64,000 bases of DNA from Ga0077527 sp964433345 (GTDB lineage: Bacteria; Pseudomonadota; Gammaproteobacteria; Burkholderiales; SG8-41): contig CAYSQJ010000008.1 in assembly GCA_964433345.1 (NCBI GenBank), forward strand, positions 78,957 to 142,956, read 5' to 3'. A program made the position numbers and the translations under genes. Of the stretch, positions 17,137 through 25,661 are shown in pieces. Numbering within the stretch: the first letter of the stretch is position 1; each line of letters begins with the position of its first letter. The notes below the pieces were generated by a model. The model had not been told where the DNA came from. It made no database searches and saw nothing but the letters and a program-made list of their open reading frames with translations.

Positions 17137-17367
17137 TCACCGCTGCTGCAACTGCCGGACCAGAGCCGCGTATTGCGCTGGCGGCTCCTCCTGCTCCATG
17201 ACCCAAGCCAGCAGGCGGGTGTCATTTTCGGCCAGAAAGGCCTTGAACACACCCAGCTGCCCGGGGGACAGGTTTTCCAGCTCGGTCTCGACGAACCGGT
17301 TCAGCACCAGGTCCAGTTCAAGCATGCCGCGCCGGCACTGCCAGCGGATACGGTCCAGGTCTCCCAT
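17137..17367 (-). CDS. sdhE: succinate dehydrogenase FAD assembly factor SdhE
   Basis: This 76-residue SdhE/SDHAF2 protein promotes covalent flavinylation of SdhA. The hallmark RGMLELD (RGxxE motif, residues 13-19) is present, followed by LNRFVETELENLSPGQLGVFKAFLAENDTRLLAWVM, all typical. Start: ATG 17367, preceded by a GGGGAGGGG purine run; the open frame upstream is spurious. It sits between sdhB (13-base gap) and gltA, the standard proteobacterial placement. Confidence 0.93.
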   Translation of the reverse strand: MGDLDRIRWQCRRGMLELDLVLNRFVETELENLSPGQLGVFKAFLAENDTRLLAWVMEQEEPPAQYAALVRQLQQR

Positions 17368-17380
17368 ATCCGCCCCTCCC

Positions 17381-18076
17381 CTACACTGTGCGCTTGACGA
17401 GCTGATCCTTGATCTTGCCGATCGCCTTCGTCGGATTGAGACCTTTCGGGCAGACATCCACGCAATTCATGATCGAATGGCAGCGGAACAGCCGGTACGG
17501 GTCTTCAAGGTTGTCCAGACGCTCGTTGGTTGCCTGGTCCCGGGTATCCGCGATGAAGCGGTAGGCCTGCAACAGGCCGGCCGGGCCGACAAACTTGTCC
17601 GGATTCCACCAGAACGAGGGGCAGGATGTCGAACAGCAGGCGCAAAGTATGCACTCGTAGAGACCGTTGAGCTCCTCGCGATCCTCCGGCGACTGCAGGC
17701 GTTCCGTTTCGGGACGCGGCGTGTCGTTGATCACGTACGGCGTAACCGAGTGGTACTGCTTGAAGAACTGCGACATGTCGACGATCAGGTCGCGGATCAC
17801 CGGCAGCCCGGGCAGCGGGCGGATCACCACCGGCTCCTTGAGGTCGGCAATCTTGGTGATGCAGGCGAGCCCGTTCTTGCCGTTGATGTTCATCGCGTCC
17901 GAGCCGCAGACCCCTTCTCGGCAGGAGCGGCGGAATGCAAAGGTGTCGTCAACCGATTTCAGGCGCACCAGAGCGTCGAGCAGCATGCGATCGGTCGGCT
18001 CCAGCTCGATGTCGTAATCCTGCATGTACGGCTGTGCATCGACGTCCGGGTTGTAGCGGTAGATGGAAAGGCGCAT
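17381..18076 (-). CDS. sdhB: succinate dehydrogenase iron-sulfur subunit
   Basis: This 231-residue subunit carries electrons from the SdhA flavin to quinone. All three clusters are visible: [2Fe-2S] in SCREGVCGSDAMNINGKNGLAC, [4Fe-4S] starting at CILCACCSTSCP, and [3Fe-4S] with CHSIMNCVDVCPKG. Length is normal. Start ATG 18076 with AGGGA upstream. It follows sdhA by 31 bases and precedes sdhE. Confidence 0.96.
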   Translation of the reverse strand: MRLSIYRYNPDVDAQPYMQDYDIELEPTDRMLLDALVRLKSVDDTFAFRRSCREGVCGSDAMNINGKNGLACITKIADLKEPVVIRPLPGLPVIRDLIVDMSQFFKQYHSVTPYVINDTPRPETERLQSPEDREELNGLYECILCACCSTSCPSFWWNPDKFVGPAGLLQAYRFIADTRDQATNERLDNLEDPYRLFRCHSIMNCVDVCPKGLNPTKAIGKIKDQLVKRTV

Positions 18077-18107
18077 TTCTGTTCCCTGTTCAGATCATCG
18101 GGCCGGA

Positions 18108-19868
18108 TCAATAGACCCGGGCCTTGGGCTCGAAGGACTCGACCGTCAGCGGCTTGAGGTTCACGGGACGGTACTCGAGGCGGTTGCCATCCTTGTACCA
18201 GAACGTGTGTTTCATCCACTGCGCGTCGTCACGGTTGGGGAAATCGCTGCGGTCGTGCGCGCCGCGGGATTCCTGTCTCGCATGCGCCGAAACCATGGTC
18301 GACATTGCGACCTCGACCAGGTTTTCCAGTTCCAGCGCCTCGACACGGGCCGTGTTGAACACTTTGCTCTTGTCCTTGAAATAGAGCCTGCCGGAACGTT
18401 CCGCGACTTCGGTAATCTTGCGCACGCCTTCCGCAAGGCTGTCCGGAAAGCGGAACACCCCGCAGTGCAGCTGCATCGTGCGCCGCAACTCGGCGCCGAC
18501 CTCGTGTACGCTCTCCCCGGACTTCGCCGAGTCGAGCCGCGCCAGCCGGGCCAGCGAGCGATCGGCGGCATCCTTCGGCAGATCCTGGTGCGCGATGGCA
18601 TCCGCCTTGAGGTCATTCACCACCTGCTCACCCGAAGCCTTGCCGAACACCAGCAGGTCGAGCAGCGAGTTGGTGCCGAGGCGGTTCGCGCCGTGCACCG
18701 ACACACAGGCGCATTCGCCGGCTGCGTAAAGCCCCTTGACGATCGTGCCGCCGGAATGACCGGCCAGGACCTGACCGTGCATATTGGTCGGGATGCCGCC
18801 CATCTGGTAATGGCAGGTCGGCACCACCGGGATCGGGTCCTTCGCAGGATCGACATTGGCGAATTTCTTGGCAATCTCGCGGATCCCGGGCAATCGCTTG
18901 TCGATGACATCGGCACCGAGGTGGTCAAGCTTGAGCAGGATGTGGTCGGCGTCCTTGCCGGCGCCGCGGCCTTCCTTGATTTCGGTGGCCATCGCACGCG
19001 CCACCACGTCGCGGCTCGCGAGGTCCTTCACCGTCGGCGCATAACGCTCCATGAAGCGCTCGCCGTTCTTGTTCAGCAGGAATCCGCCCTCGCCGCGCAC
19101 GCCCTCGGTGATCAGCACGCCCGCTCCGGCAACACCGGTCGGGTGGAACTGCCAGAACTCCATGTCCTCCAGCGGAATGCCGGCGCGCGCCGCCATGCCC
19201 AGGCCGTCGCCGGTGTTGATGAAAGCGTTGGTGCTCGCGGCATAGATGCGCCCAGCGCCGCCGGTGGCGAGCAGCGTCGCCTTGGCGTGAAGGATGCAGA
19301 CTTCGCCGGTTTCCATTTCCATCGCCACCACGCCGAGCACATCCCCGGCCTGGTTGCGTACCAGGTCGAGCGCCATCCACTCGACGAAGAACTGCGTCTT
19401 CGCCCGCACGTTGCGCTGGTACAGCGTATGCAGCATCGCGTGGCCGGTACGGTCGGCCGCGGCGCAGGCGCGCTTTACCGCACGCTCGCCGTAGTTGCTG
19501 GTATGGCCGCCGAAGGGACGCTGGTAGATCTTGCCGTTGTCGAGGCGGTCGAAGGGCATGCCGTAGTGCTCGAGCTCGATCACCGCTTCGTTGGCCTTGC
19601 GGCACATGAATTCGATCGCATCCTGGTCTCCGAGGTAGTCGGAGCCCTTGACGGTGTCATACATGTGCCAGTGCCAGTTGTCCGGCTCCTCATTGCCCAG
19701 CGAGGCGGACACCCCGCCCTGCGCCGCGACAGTATGCGAGCGCGTCGGAAACACCTTGGACAGCACCGCCACGCGCAGGTTGGCTTCGGCGAGCTGCAGT
19801 GCCGCGCGCAGGCCCGAACCGCCGGCGCCGACGACCACGGCATCAAATTGTCTGGTTGTAATTGCCAT
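18108..19868 (-). CDS. sdhA: succinate dehydrogenase flavoprotein subunit
   Basis: This 586-residue catalytic subunit oxidises succinate to fumarate. Seen: Rossmann motif VVVGAGGSGLRAAL; SHTVAAQGG with the FAD-linking His (H45); active-site FHPTGVAGAGVLITEGVRGEGG; the substrate loop HGANRLGTNSLLDLLVFG; and the capping segment ending LPGIREIAKKFANVDP. Length is normal. Start ATG 19868 lies three bases after the sdhD stop, so coupling is expected. Confidence 0.97.
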   Translation of the reverse strand: MAITTRQFDAVVVGAGGSGLRAALQLAEANLRVAVLSKVFPTRSHTVAAQGGVSASLGNEEPDNWHWHMYDTVKGSDYLGDQDAIEFMCRKANEAVIELEHYGMPFDRLDNGKIYQRPFGGHTSNYGERAVKRACAAADRTGHAMLHTLYQRNVRAKTQFFVEWMALDLVRNQAGDVLGVVAMEMETGEVCILHAKATLLATGGAGRIYAASTNAFINTGDGLGMAARAGIPLEDMEFWQFHPTGVAGAGVLITEGVRGEGGFLLNKNGERFMERYAPTVKDLASRDVVARAMATEIKEGRGAGKDADHILLKLDHLGADVIDKRLPGIREIAKKFANVDPAKDPIPVVPTCHYQMGGIPTNMHGQVLAGHSGGTIVKGLYAAGECACVSVHGANRLGTNSLLDLLVFGKASGEQVVNDLKADAIAHQDLPKDAADRSLARLARLDSAKSGESVHEVGAELRRTMQLHCGVFRFPDSLAEGVRKITEVAERSGRLYFKDKSKVFNTARVEALELENLVEVAMSTMVSAHARQESRGAHDRSDFPNRDDAQWMKHTFWYKDGNRLEYRPVNLKPLTVESFEPKARVY

Positions 19869-19871
19869 TGC

Positions 19872-20219
19872 TTATTTGCCCCACAGAATCTGCACCGCCC
19901 ATGCGCCGTAGGCGATCAGGGCGAGAATCACCACCACATAAAGCGTCAGCCGGACACCGGCATCCTTGATGTAGTCCATGAAAATGTTACGCACGCCAAC
20001 CCATGCGTGGTACAGCAGCGCAACGAGAAAGACCACCGTCGCGTAGCGCATCAGGTCGAGCTGCCACAGCGCCTTCCAGTGCCAATAATCGAATTTCGGC
20101 AGCATCACCAGCGCCAGCAGCACCAGCAGCGTGTAGGCAATCATCACCACCGCGGTGGCGCGCTGCGCTATCCAGTCGCGCAGGCCGTAATGGGCCCCGA
20201 CCACTTGGCGGCTCACCAT
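19872..20219 (-). CDS. sdhD: succinate dehydrogenase membrane anchor subunit
   Basis: This 115-residue integral-membrane subunit has three predicted helices (about 21-40, 58-80 and 90-110). The probable haem-ligand His is in LLYHAWVGVRNIFMDYI, with the Asp-Tyr pair of the quinone site nearby. Start ATG 20219 overlaps the 3' end of sdhC by seven bases. Family call rests on motif and position, as SdhD is poorly conserved. Confidence 0.93.
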   Translation of the reverse strand: MVSRQVVGAHYGLRDWIAQRATAVVMIAYTLLVLLALVMLPKFDYWHWKALWQLDLMRYATVVFLVALLYHAWVGVRNIFMDYIKDAGVRLTLYVVVILALIAYGAWAVQILWGK

Positions 20220-20599
20220 AGCGCCACCCCCACGGCCAGCGTCAGCACAATGCCTGCGACCAGCACGATCATGCTGGTCAGCCGCGCGGTCTCCAGTTCA
20301 ACACCCAGGTGCAGGTCGAGGAACAGGTGGCGGAAGCCGGCGAGCAGGTGGTGCAGATAGCCCCAGAGCAGGCCCAGCAGCACGATTTTCATCAGCGGAT
20401 TGCCGACCACCGACTGGAACGCGGCAAAGGAAGCCTGCGACTCAAGAGTCGACTGGAACAGCCACAGCAGCAGCGGAAGAGCCAGGAACAGGACTGCTCC
20501 GCTGACACGGTGCATGATGGATATGAGGGCCGGCACAGGCAGCCGGATCTGCATCAGATTCAGATGCTTGGGGCGGGGTTTGGCAACTGTCGATGACAC
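20213..20599 (-). CDS. sdhC: succinate dehydrogenase cytochrome b556 subunit
   Basis: This 128-residue haem-binding anchor has three membrane helices. RPKHLNLMQIRLPVPALISIMHRVSG contains the SdhC signature (the HR pair and Ser for the quinone), and LHHLLAGFRHLFLDLH holds the haem His. Start: GTG 20599, chosen because AAGGAG precedes it by five bases; upstream frame is non-coding. First gene of sdhCDAB-sdhE-gltA. Confidence 0.94.
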   Translation of the reverse strand: MSSTVAKPRPKHLNLMQIRLPVPALISIMHRVSGAVLFLALPLLLWLFQSTLESQASFAAFQSVVGNPLMKIVLLGLLWGYLHHLLAGFRHLFLDLHLGVELETARLTSMIVLVAGIVLTLAVGVALW

Positions 20600-20957
20600 G
20601 CGCTCTCCTTGATTGCGGGTTTGTTTCAACTTGCCGGCCGGCTGGCAGATGCCTGGAAACCGGTGCCGCAAATCCGTGTTTCCCGATCCGCCACAAGGGC
20701 CGCGATGCTGCGCTGCACGCGCCGGACATCAGTTGAGAGTTTTTAGCACCAGTGAAATCAGGTTAAGGCTTCAATTAAACGCATGAAATACTACCAGCTT
20801 TCATGATTCGACGGAACGCCGCACAGCGCCATTCATCAGTAAAAACCGTTCATGTGAGACGCTCGCGTTGACGTGCGCGTAAAGCGCGCCGCCAGCGGCG
20901 TTCCACATGCCGTCATGCAATGCCGCAATGTCCAAGCCCGAAACGTAAACACGTCCA

Positions 20958-20981
20958 CCGCAACAACAGCGCCTGTTGCGG
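20958..20981. promoter_or_regulatory. inverted repeat in the sdhC-mdh intergenic region, possible operator
   Basis: CCGCAACA and TGTTGCGG are perfect 8-bp inverted arms separated by eight bases. There is no U-run, so it is not an intrinsic terminator. The centre lies about 50 bases upstream of the proposed mdh -35 box and about 370 bases from the sdhC start, a place where a dimeric regulator could act on both genes. The regulator is unknown. Confidence 0.4.
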
Positions 20982-21018
20982 CGAAGCGTATCGAAACAGG
21001 CTTGTCGTGGACGCCGTG

Positions 21019-21048
21019 TTGACCGTAATTCCTGCCGTTGGCTATCAT
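21019..21048 (+). promoter_or_regulatory. sigma-70 promoter for mdh
   Basis: TTGACC (21019-21024) and TATCAT (21043-21048) are separated by 18 bases. Five of six positions match consensus in each box or nearly so. Predicted transcription start is near 21055, giving an mdh leader of about 90 bases with AGGAG before the ATG. Confidence 0.6.
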
Positions 21049-21142
21049 CGGATGGCTATTCCGGTGCCGGCCGTGCAGCAGTCCATGCATGCGAGAGCGC
21101 CGCGCCCCTCCCTAAAAACCAAGGAAATTCAGGAGCTTCCAG

Positions 21143-22132
21143 ATGAAACAACCCATGCGCGTAGCGGTCACGGGCGCCGCTGGCCAGATTGGCTACAGCC
21201 TGCTGTTCCGCATTGCCAGCGGCGAAATGCTCGGCAAGGACCAGCCGGTCATTCTCCAGATGCTGGAGATTCCGGATGAACGCGCACAGAAGGCGCTCAA
21301 GGGCGTCATGATGGAGCTCGACGATTGCGCATTCCCCCTGCTGCACGGCATGGTTGCAGCCTCGGATCCGATGACCGCCTTCGCAGACGCGGATGTTGCC
21401 CTGCTGGTCGGCGCCCGTCCGCGCGGCCCCGGCATGGAGCGCAAGGACCTGCTCGAAGCCAACGGCAAGATCTTTGCACCCCAGGGCAAGGCCCTGTCGG
21501 AAGTCGCCAAGCGCAGCGTCAAGGTGCTGGTCGTCGGCAACCCCGCCAACACCAACTGCCTGATCGCGATGAACAACGCACCGAACCTGAAGCCCGAGAA
21601 CTTCTCGGCCATGATGCGCCTCGACCACAATCGCGCGCTGACCCAGGTCGCCCAGAAAATCGGCAAACAAGTCACCGACATCAAGAAAATGGCGGTCTGG
21701 GGCAATCATTCCGCCACCCAGTACCCCGACATCTTCCACGCCACCTGCGGCGGCAAGAAAGTATGGCCGATGATCCGCGACAAGGCCTGGCTGGAGAACG
21801 ATTTCATCCCGACCATCCAGAAGCGCGGCGCGGCGATCATCGACGCCCGTGGCCTGTCCTCGGCCGCCAGCGCCGCCAACGCGGCGATCGACCATGTCCG
21901 TGACTGGGTGCATGGCACCCGCGCCGGAAACTGGGTCAGCATGGGCATCCCCTCGGACGGCAGCTACGGCATCCCCCAGGGCATGATTTACGGCTTCCCG
22001 GTGACCTGCAAGGACGGCAAGTACAGCATTGTCCAGGGACTCAAGCAGAGCAGTTTCAGCGAAGCCCGCATGCAGGCAACGCTGAAGGAACTGCAGGAGG
22101 AGCGCGACTCCATTCGCGACCTGCTCGCCTGA
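21143..22132 (+). CDS. mdh: malate dehydrogenase
   Basis: This 329-residue NAD-dependent malate dehydrogenase is of the group with the sequence start MRVAVTGAAGQIGYSLLFRIA (betaproteobacterial, cytosolic-MDH-like). Seen: NAD-binding GAAGQIG; substrate arginines in GARPRGPGMERKD (R92, R94 and neighbours); GNPANTNC; and the catalytic pair D161 (MMRLDHNRA) and H189 (WGNHSATQYPD). Start ATG 21143 behind AGGAG; M5 is a weaker alternative. A terminator follows. It is divergent from the sdh operon, a common arrangement in Burkholderiales. Confidence 0.96.
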   Translation: MKQPMRVAVTGAAGQIGYSLLFRIASGEMLGKDQPVILQMLEIPDERAQKALKGVMMELDDCAFPLLHGMVAASDPMTAFADADVALLVGARPRGPGMERKDLLEANGKIFAPQGKALSEVAKRSVKVLVVGNPANTNCLIAMNNAPNLKPENFSAMMRLDHNRALTQVAQKIGKQVTDIKKMAVWGNHSATQYPDIFHATCGGKKVWPMIRDKAWLENDFIPTIQKRGAAIIDARGLSSAASAANAAIDHVRDWVHGTRAGNWVSMGIPSDGSYGIPQGMIYGFPVTCKDGKYSIVQGLKQSSFSEARMQATLKELQEERDSIRDLLA

Positions 22133-22152
22133 ACGGAGCTCGCCGAATCCGG

Positions 22153-22191
22153 AAAAAACGGACCCTGCACCACGCAGCGTCCGTTTTTTTT
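22153..22191 (+). terminator. intrinsic terminator after mdh
   Basis: The outer arms AAAAAACGGAC and GTCCGTTTTTTTT enclose an inner CTGC/GCAG pair, followed by eight T. It lies 20 bases after the mdh stop and about 30 bases before prpC. That implies prpC has its own, very close promoter or receives read-through. Confidence 0.85.
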
Positions 22192-22222
22192 CGACTTGAG
22201 CATTGAAAACGAGGAACTGCAA

Positions 22223-23377
22223 ATGACCGAGAAAACAGCTGCCGCCGGCATCAAGCCCAAAAAATCCGTTGCGCTGTCCGGTGTCGCGGCAGGCACCACG
22301 GCGCTGTGCACCGTGGGCCGCAGCGGCAACGACCTGCATTACCGCGGCTACGACATCCTCGACATCGCCGAGACCTGCGAATTCGAGGAGATCGCCCACC
22401 TGCTGGTGCACGGCAAGCTGCCCAACGCTGCCGAGCTGCGCGGCTACAAAGCCAAGCTGAAGTCGCTGCGCGGCCTGCCCACAGTGGTACGCAATGTGCT
22501 CGAGCAGTTGCCGCCCGGCGCGCATCCAATGGACGTCATGCGCACCGGTTGCTCGGCACTGGGCGCCGCGCTGCCCGAGCGCGAGGACCACAACATCCCC
22601 GGCGCGCGCGACATCGCCGACCGCCTGATGGCTTCCTTCGGCTCGATGCTGCTCTACTGGCACCACTACGCGACCAACGGCCGCCGCATAGAGGTCGAGA
22701 CCGACGACGATTCGATCGGCGGGCATTTCCTGCACCTGCTGCACGGCAAACCCGCCTCCGAATCCTGGGTGCGCGCGATGCACACCTCTCTCAACCTCTA
22801 CGCCGAGCACGAATACAACGCCTCGACCTTCACCTGCCGCGTCATCGCCGGAACCGGCTCCGACATCCATTCGGCGATCACCGGCGGCATCGGTGCGCTG
22901 CGCGGCCCCAAGCATGGCGGTGCCAACGAGGTCGGCTTCGAGGTGATGAACCGCTACGAGACGCCGGATGACGCCGAGAACGATATCGTCACCCGGCTGT
23001 TCAACAAGGAGGTCGTCATCGGCTTCGGCCACCCGGTCTACACCATCGCTGATCCTCGGAACAAGATCATCAAGGAAGTCGCGCGCCGGCTGTCGAAGGA
23101 AGCCGGCGACATGAGGATGTTCGACGTCGCCGAACGCATCGAGACGGTGATGATGCGCGAGAAGAAAATGTTCGCCAACCTCGACTGGTACTCGGCGGTG
23201 TCCTATCACCGCATGGGCGTGCCGACGCCGATGTTCACGCCGCTGTTCATCATTTCCCGCACCAGCGGCTGGTCGGCGCATGTCATCGAGCAGCGCATTG
23301 ACAACAAGATCATCCGCCCGACGGCGGTCTACACAGGCCCCGAGAATCGGGCTTTCGTACCGCTGTCGAAGCGCTGA
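22223..23377 (+). CDS. prpC: 2-methylcitrate synthase
   Basis: This 384-residue citrate synthase-family enzyme condenses propionyl-CoA with oxaloacetate. The short length and the start KKSVALSGVAAGTTALCTVGRSGNDLHYRGYDI are PrpC-specific. Catalytic elements: LRGPKHGGANEVG and VIGFGHPVYTIADPRN (His, Asp); C-terminal PTAVYTGPENRAFVPL. Start ATG 22223 with GAGGA upstream; the earlier TTG at 22196 is rejected. With prpD downstream it forms the first steps of the methylcitrate cycle. No prpB (methylisocitrate lyase) is in the window. Confidence 0.94.
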   Translation: MTEKTAAAGIKPKKSVALSGVAAGTTALCTVGRSGNDLHYRGYDILDIAETCEFEEIAHLLVHGKLPNAAELRGYKAKLKSLRGLPTVVRNVLEQLPPGAHPMDVMRTGCSALGAALPEREDHNIPGARDIADRLMASFGSMLLYWHHYATNGRRIEVETDDDSIGGHFLHLLHGKPASESWVRAMHTSLNLYAEHEYNASTFTCRVIAGTGSDIHSAITGGIGALRGPKHGGANEVGFEVMNRYETPDDAENDIVTRLFNKEVVIGFGHPVYTIADPRNKIIKEVARRLSKEAGDMRMFDVAERIETVMMREKKMFANLDWYSAVSYHRMGVPTPMFTPLFIISRTSGWSAHVIEQRIDNKIIRPTAVYTGPENRAFVPLSKR

Positions 23378-23397
23378 AAAACCGGATCAAAACCTTT

Positions 23398-23477
23398 GCC
23401 ACAGAGGTCACAGAGAACACAGAGAAAATCCGATGCCCGATTTTGAAGTCCTCTGTGCTCTCTGTGCCCTCTGTGGC
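23398..23477. repeat. CACAGAG inverted-repeat element, copy 1 (between prpC and prpD)
   Basis: The left arm has three CACAGAG units spaced every nine bases (23400-23424) and the right arm three CTCTGTG units (23451-23475), bounded by GCC and GGC. The short core contains its own AAAATC/GATTTT inversion. Read on the minus strand, the sequence after the unit array (ACTTCAAAA) matches the other copies at 49681 and 53351. It lies wholly between genes. Similar arrays are widely scattered in many bacterial genomes and are often mis-translated as low-complexity proteins. Confidence 0.85.
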
Positions 23478-23512
23478 TAAACGCCTTTAAGCCTTTAATC
23501 AGGATTCTCACC

Positions 23513-24955
23513 ATGTCCGCCCACATCTCCAACGTCCGCCCCAAACCCGACAAGGTCATCACCGACATCGCCGACTACGCCGCAAAAGCGAAAATCAGCA
23601 GCGCAGAGGCCTACAACACCGCCCGGCTGTGCCTGATGGATACCCTGGGCTGCGGCTTCGAAGCACTGTCCTACCCTGCCTGCACCAAGCTGATGGGGCC
23701 GGTGGTGCCGGGTGCAACGATGGCCGGCGGCGCGAAGGTGCCCGGCACTTCCTTCCAGCTCGACCCGGTGATGGCGGCCTTCAACATCGGCTGCATGATC
23801 CGCTGGCTCGATTTCAACGACACCTGGCTCGCCGCGGAATGGGGTCATCCCTCCGACAACCTCGGCGGCATCCTCGCGATGGCCGATTACCTGTCGCGCC
23901 AGGCAGTCGCCGCCGGCAAAAAGCCGCTGACTATGCGCGACGTGCTGACCGCGATGATCAAGGCCCATGAAATCCAGGGCGTGATCGCGCTGGAAAACAG
24001 CTTCAACCGCGTGGGGCTCGACCACGTCGTGCTGGTCAAGGTCGCCTCCACCGCAGTGGTCTCGGCAATGCTCGGATTGTCCCGGGACGAAATCATCAAC
24101 GCAGTGTCGAATGCCTGGGTCGATGGCCAGTCGCTGCGCACCTACCGCCACGCACCCAACACCGGCTCGCGCAAATCCTGGGCCGCGGGTGATGCCACCA
24201 GCCGTGCGGTACGCCTTGCGCTGATGGCCGCCAAGGGCGAGATGGGCTATCCCTCGGTGCTGTCCGCCAAGGGCTGGGGATTCTACGACGTGCTGTTCAA
24301 GGGCAAACCCTTCCAGTTCACGCGCCAGTACGGCTCGTACGTCATGGAAAACGTGCTGTTCAAGATCTCCTTCCCCGCCGAGTTTCATGCCCAGACCGCA
24401 GTCGAGTGCGCGATCCAGCTGCATCCGCAAGTCAAGGACCGCCTGAACGACATCAAGAGGGTGGTAATCACCACTCACGAGTCGGCAATCCGCATCATCG
24501 ACAAGAAGGGGCCTCTCAACAATCCCGCCGACCGCGACCACTGCATCCAGTACATGGCTGCCATCGGGCTGATCAAGGGCAATCTGACTGCTGCGGACTA
24601 CGAGGACGAAGTCGCCCTCGACCCGCGTGTCGACGCCTTGCGCGACAAAATGGAGTGCGTCGAGAACAAACAATGGAGCAAGGACTACCTCGATCCGCAG
24701 AAACGCTCGATCGCCAATGCCATCCAGGTGTTCTTCAAGGACGGCAGCAAGACCGCCAATGTCGTCGTTGAATACCCCGTTGGCCACCGCCGCCGGCGCA
24801 AGGAAGGCATCCCGCTGCTGGAGGCCAAGTTCCGCACCAATCTCGCCCGCCGTTTCCCGGAGAAGCAGCGCGCAGCCATCGAGGCCTTGTGCCGCGACCC
24901 GAAAAAACTGGAAGCGACCCCGGTGCACGAATTCGTTGATATGATGGCCATATGA
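23513..24955 (+). CDS. prpD: 2-methylcitrate dehydratase
   Basis: This 480-residue MmgE/PrpD enzyme dehydrates 2-methylcitrate to 2-methyl-cis-aconitate. It is true PrpD-like: CLMDTLGCGFEALSYPACTKLMGPVVPG, IRWLDFNDTWLAAEWGHPSDNLGGIL, RTYRHAPNTGSRKSWAAGDATSRAVRLA, and VENKQWSKDYLDPQKRSIANA. Length is standard. It lies 135 bases after prpC with the CACAGAG element between them, so the two may still be cotranscribed. An iron-sulfur aconitase is needed for the rehydration step, and two follow downstream. Confidence 0.93.
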   Translation: MSAHISNVRPKPDKVITDIADYAAKAKISSAEAYNTARLCLMDTLGCGFEALSYPACTKLMGPVVPGATMAGGAKVPGTSFQLDPVMAAFNIGCMIRWLDFNDTWLAAEWGHPSDNLGGILAMADYLSRQAVAAGKKPLTMRDVLTAMIKAHEIQGVIALENSFNRVGLDHVVLVKVASTAVVSAMLGLSRDEIINAVSNAWVDGQSLRTYRHAPNTGSRKSWAAGDATSRAVRLALMAAKGEMGYPSVLSAKGWGFYDVLFKGKPFQFTRQYGSYVMENVLFKISFPAEFHAQTAVECAIQLHPQVKDRLNDIKRVVITTHESAIRIIDKKGPLNNPADRDHCIQYMAAIGLIKGNLTAADYEDEVALDPRVDALRDKMECVENKQWSKDYLDPQKRSIANAIQVFFKDGSKTANVVVEYPVGHRRRRKEGIPLLEAKFRTNLARRFPEKQRAAIEALCRDPKKLEATPVHEFVDMMAI

Positions 24956-24998
24956 TCTCCAGGATTTAGTATAACTAATTGATTTTATTGATTTTTTA

Positions 24999-25541
24999 AT
25001 GAAGCTCCTGCGCAATATCCTGTTGACCCTGCTGCTCGCCATCGGCAGCAGCATGGCCAGCGCACAGGGCGTCGTCACCCGCGACGCGATGACGCATTTC
25101 TTCGACGCGAACACGGGCGATCTGCGCGCGGAACTGGCCGACGCCAGGGCCGCCGGGAAGAAGGGCATCCTGCTGATGTACGAGCAGGAAGGCTGCCCGG
25201 CCTGCATTTACATGAAACAGAACGTGCTCAACCGCAGCGACGTGCAGGCGCTCTATCGCAGGCATTTCGTCAATTTCACGGTCGACCTCTTCGGCGCAGT
25301 ACCGCTGCAGGACTTCAAGGGTCGCGACATCACCGAAAAGGCACTCGCTGCTGAAAACAAGGTGCGCGCGACACCGACCTTCATATTCCATGATCTGGCC
25401 GGCGCCGAGGTCGTCCGCATCACCGGCGCCGTCCGCGATGTCGAAGAGTTCAAACTGCTCGCGGAATTCGTGGCCAGCGGGGCCTACAAGGCCCGCAGCT
25501 TCGCCGAGCACCGCAAGCTGAATCTTAAAAAAGGCGGCTGA
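24999..25541 (+). CDS. periplasmic thioredoxin-fold protein
   Basis: This 180-residue protein has a signal peptide (MKLLRNILLTLLLAIGSSMASAQG). Its thioredoxin-like domain has the active site YEQEGCPACIYMKQNV (CPAC) and the cis-Pro region VRATPTFIFHD. It resembles SoxW/DsbE-like reductases of the envelope. The ATG follows directly on an AT-rich stretch related to the 28-bp junction element and has no Shine-Dalgarno. It lies between prpD and the aconitases without an obvious functional link; delivery of reducing power to an envelope protein is one possibility. Confidence 0.8.
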   Translation: MKLLRNILLTLLLAIGSSMASAQGVVTRDAMTHFFDANTGDLRAELADARAAGKKGILLMYEQEGCPACIYMKQNVLNRSDVQALYRRHFVNFTVDLFGAVPLQDFKGRDITEKALAAENKVRATPTFIFHDLAGAEVVRITGAVRDVEEFKLLAEFVASGAYKARSFAEHRKLNLKKGG

Positions 25542-25580
25542 TTCCGCATCGCGAACGTTGCCGCGACCTGCCGCAGCGAT

Positions 25581-25608
25581 TTATTCCTCCCCTCTGAAGC
25601 CTTATAAT
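25581..25608 (+). promoter_or_regulatory. probable promoter for the aconitase pair
   Basis: A perfect -10 box TATAAT (25603-25608) follows a weak -35 TTATTC (25581-25586) with a 16-base spacer. The start of transcription would be near 25615, giving a leader that carries the direct repeat at 25616-25640. Confidence 0.5.
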
Positions 25609-25615
25609 TTAGGGA

Positions 25616-25640
25616 TTTTCGGCACCCTTTTTCGGCACCC
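25616..25640 (+). repeat. 12-bp direct repeat in the aconitase leader
   Basis: TTTTCGGCACCC occurs twice, at 25616-25627 and 25629-25640. It lies between the proposed promoter and AAGGAG of the first aconitase gene, so it would be in the mRNA leader or at the transcription start. It could be a tandem protein-binding site. Confidence 0.5.
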
Positions 25641-25661
25641 ACTTTTTCAAGGAGCATCCGC

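Larger units (their letters stand above)
20600..21142. other. 543-bp divergent intergenic region between sdhC and mdh
   Basis: No convincing gene is present. It must hold promoters for sdhC (left) and mdh (right). A good sigma-70 promoter for mdh is seen (21019-21048). An AT-richer stretch at about 20740-20810 is the probable sdhC promoter area, but no clear -35/-10 pair stands out. A perfect 8-bp inverted repeat lies at 20958-20981, roughly central. Confidence 0.7.

Noticed and set aside
18063..20360. 765-codon open frame on the plus strand opposite sdhA-sdhC
   Set aside because: Antisense shadow; the minus-strand sdh genes have every catalytic motif.
20836..21090. 84-codon minus-strand open frame in the sdhC-mdh gap
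   Set aside because: Overlaps the mdh promoter, no ribosome site, no motif.
21056..23281. 741-codon minus-strand open frame opposite mdh and prpC
   Set aside because: It spans two real genes and a terminator on the other strand, so it is not coding.
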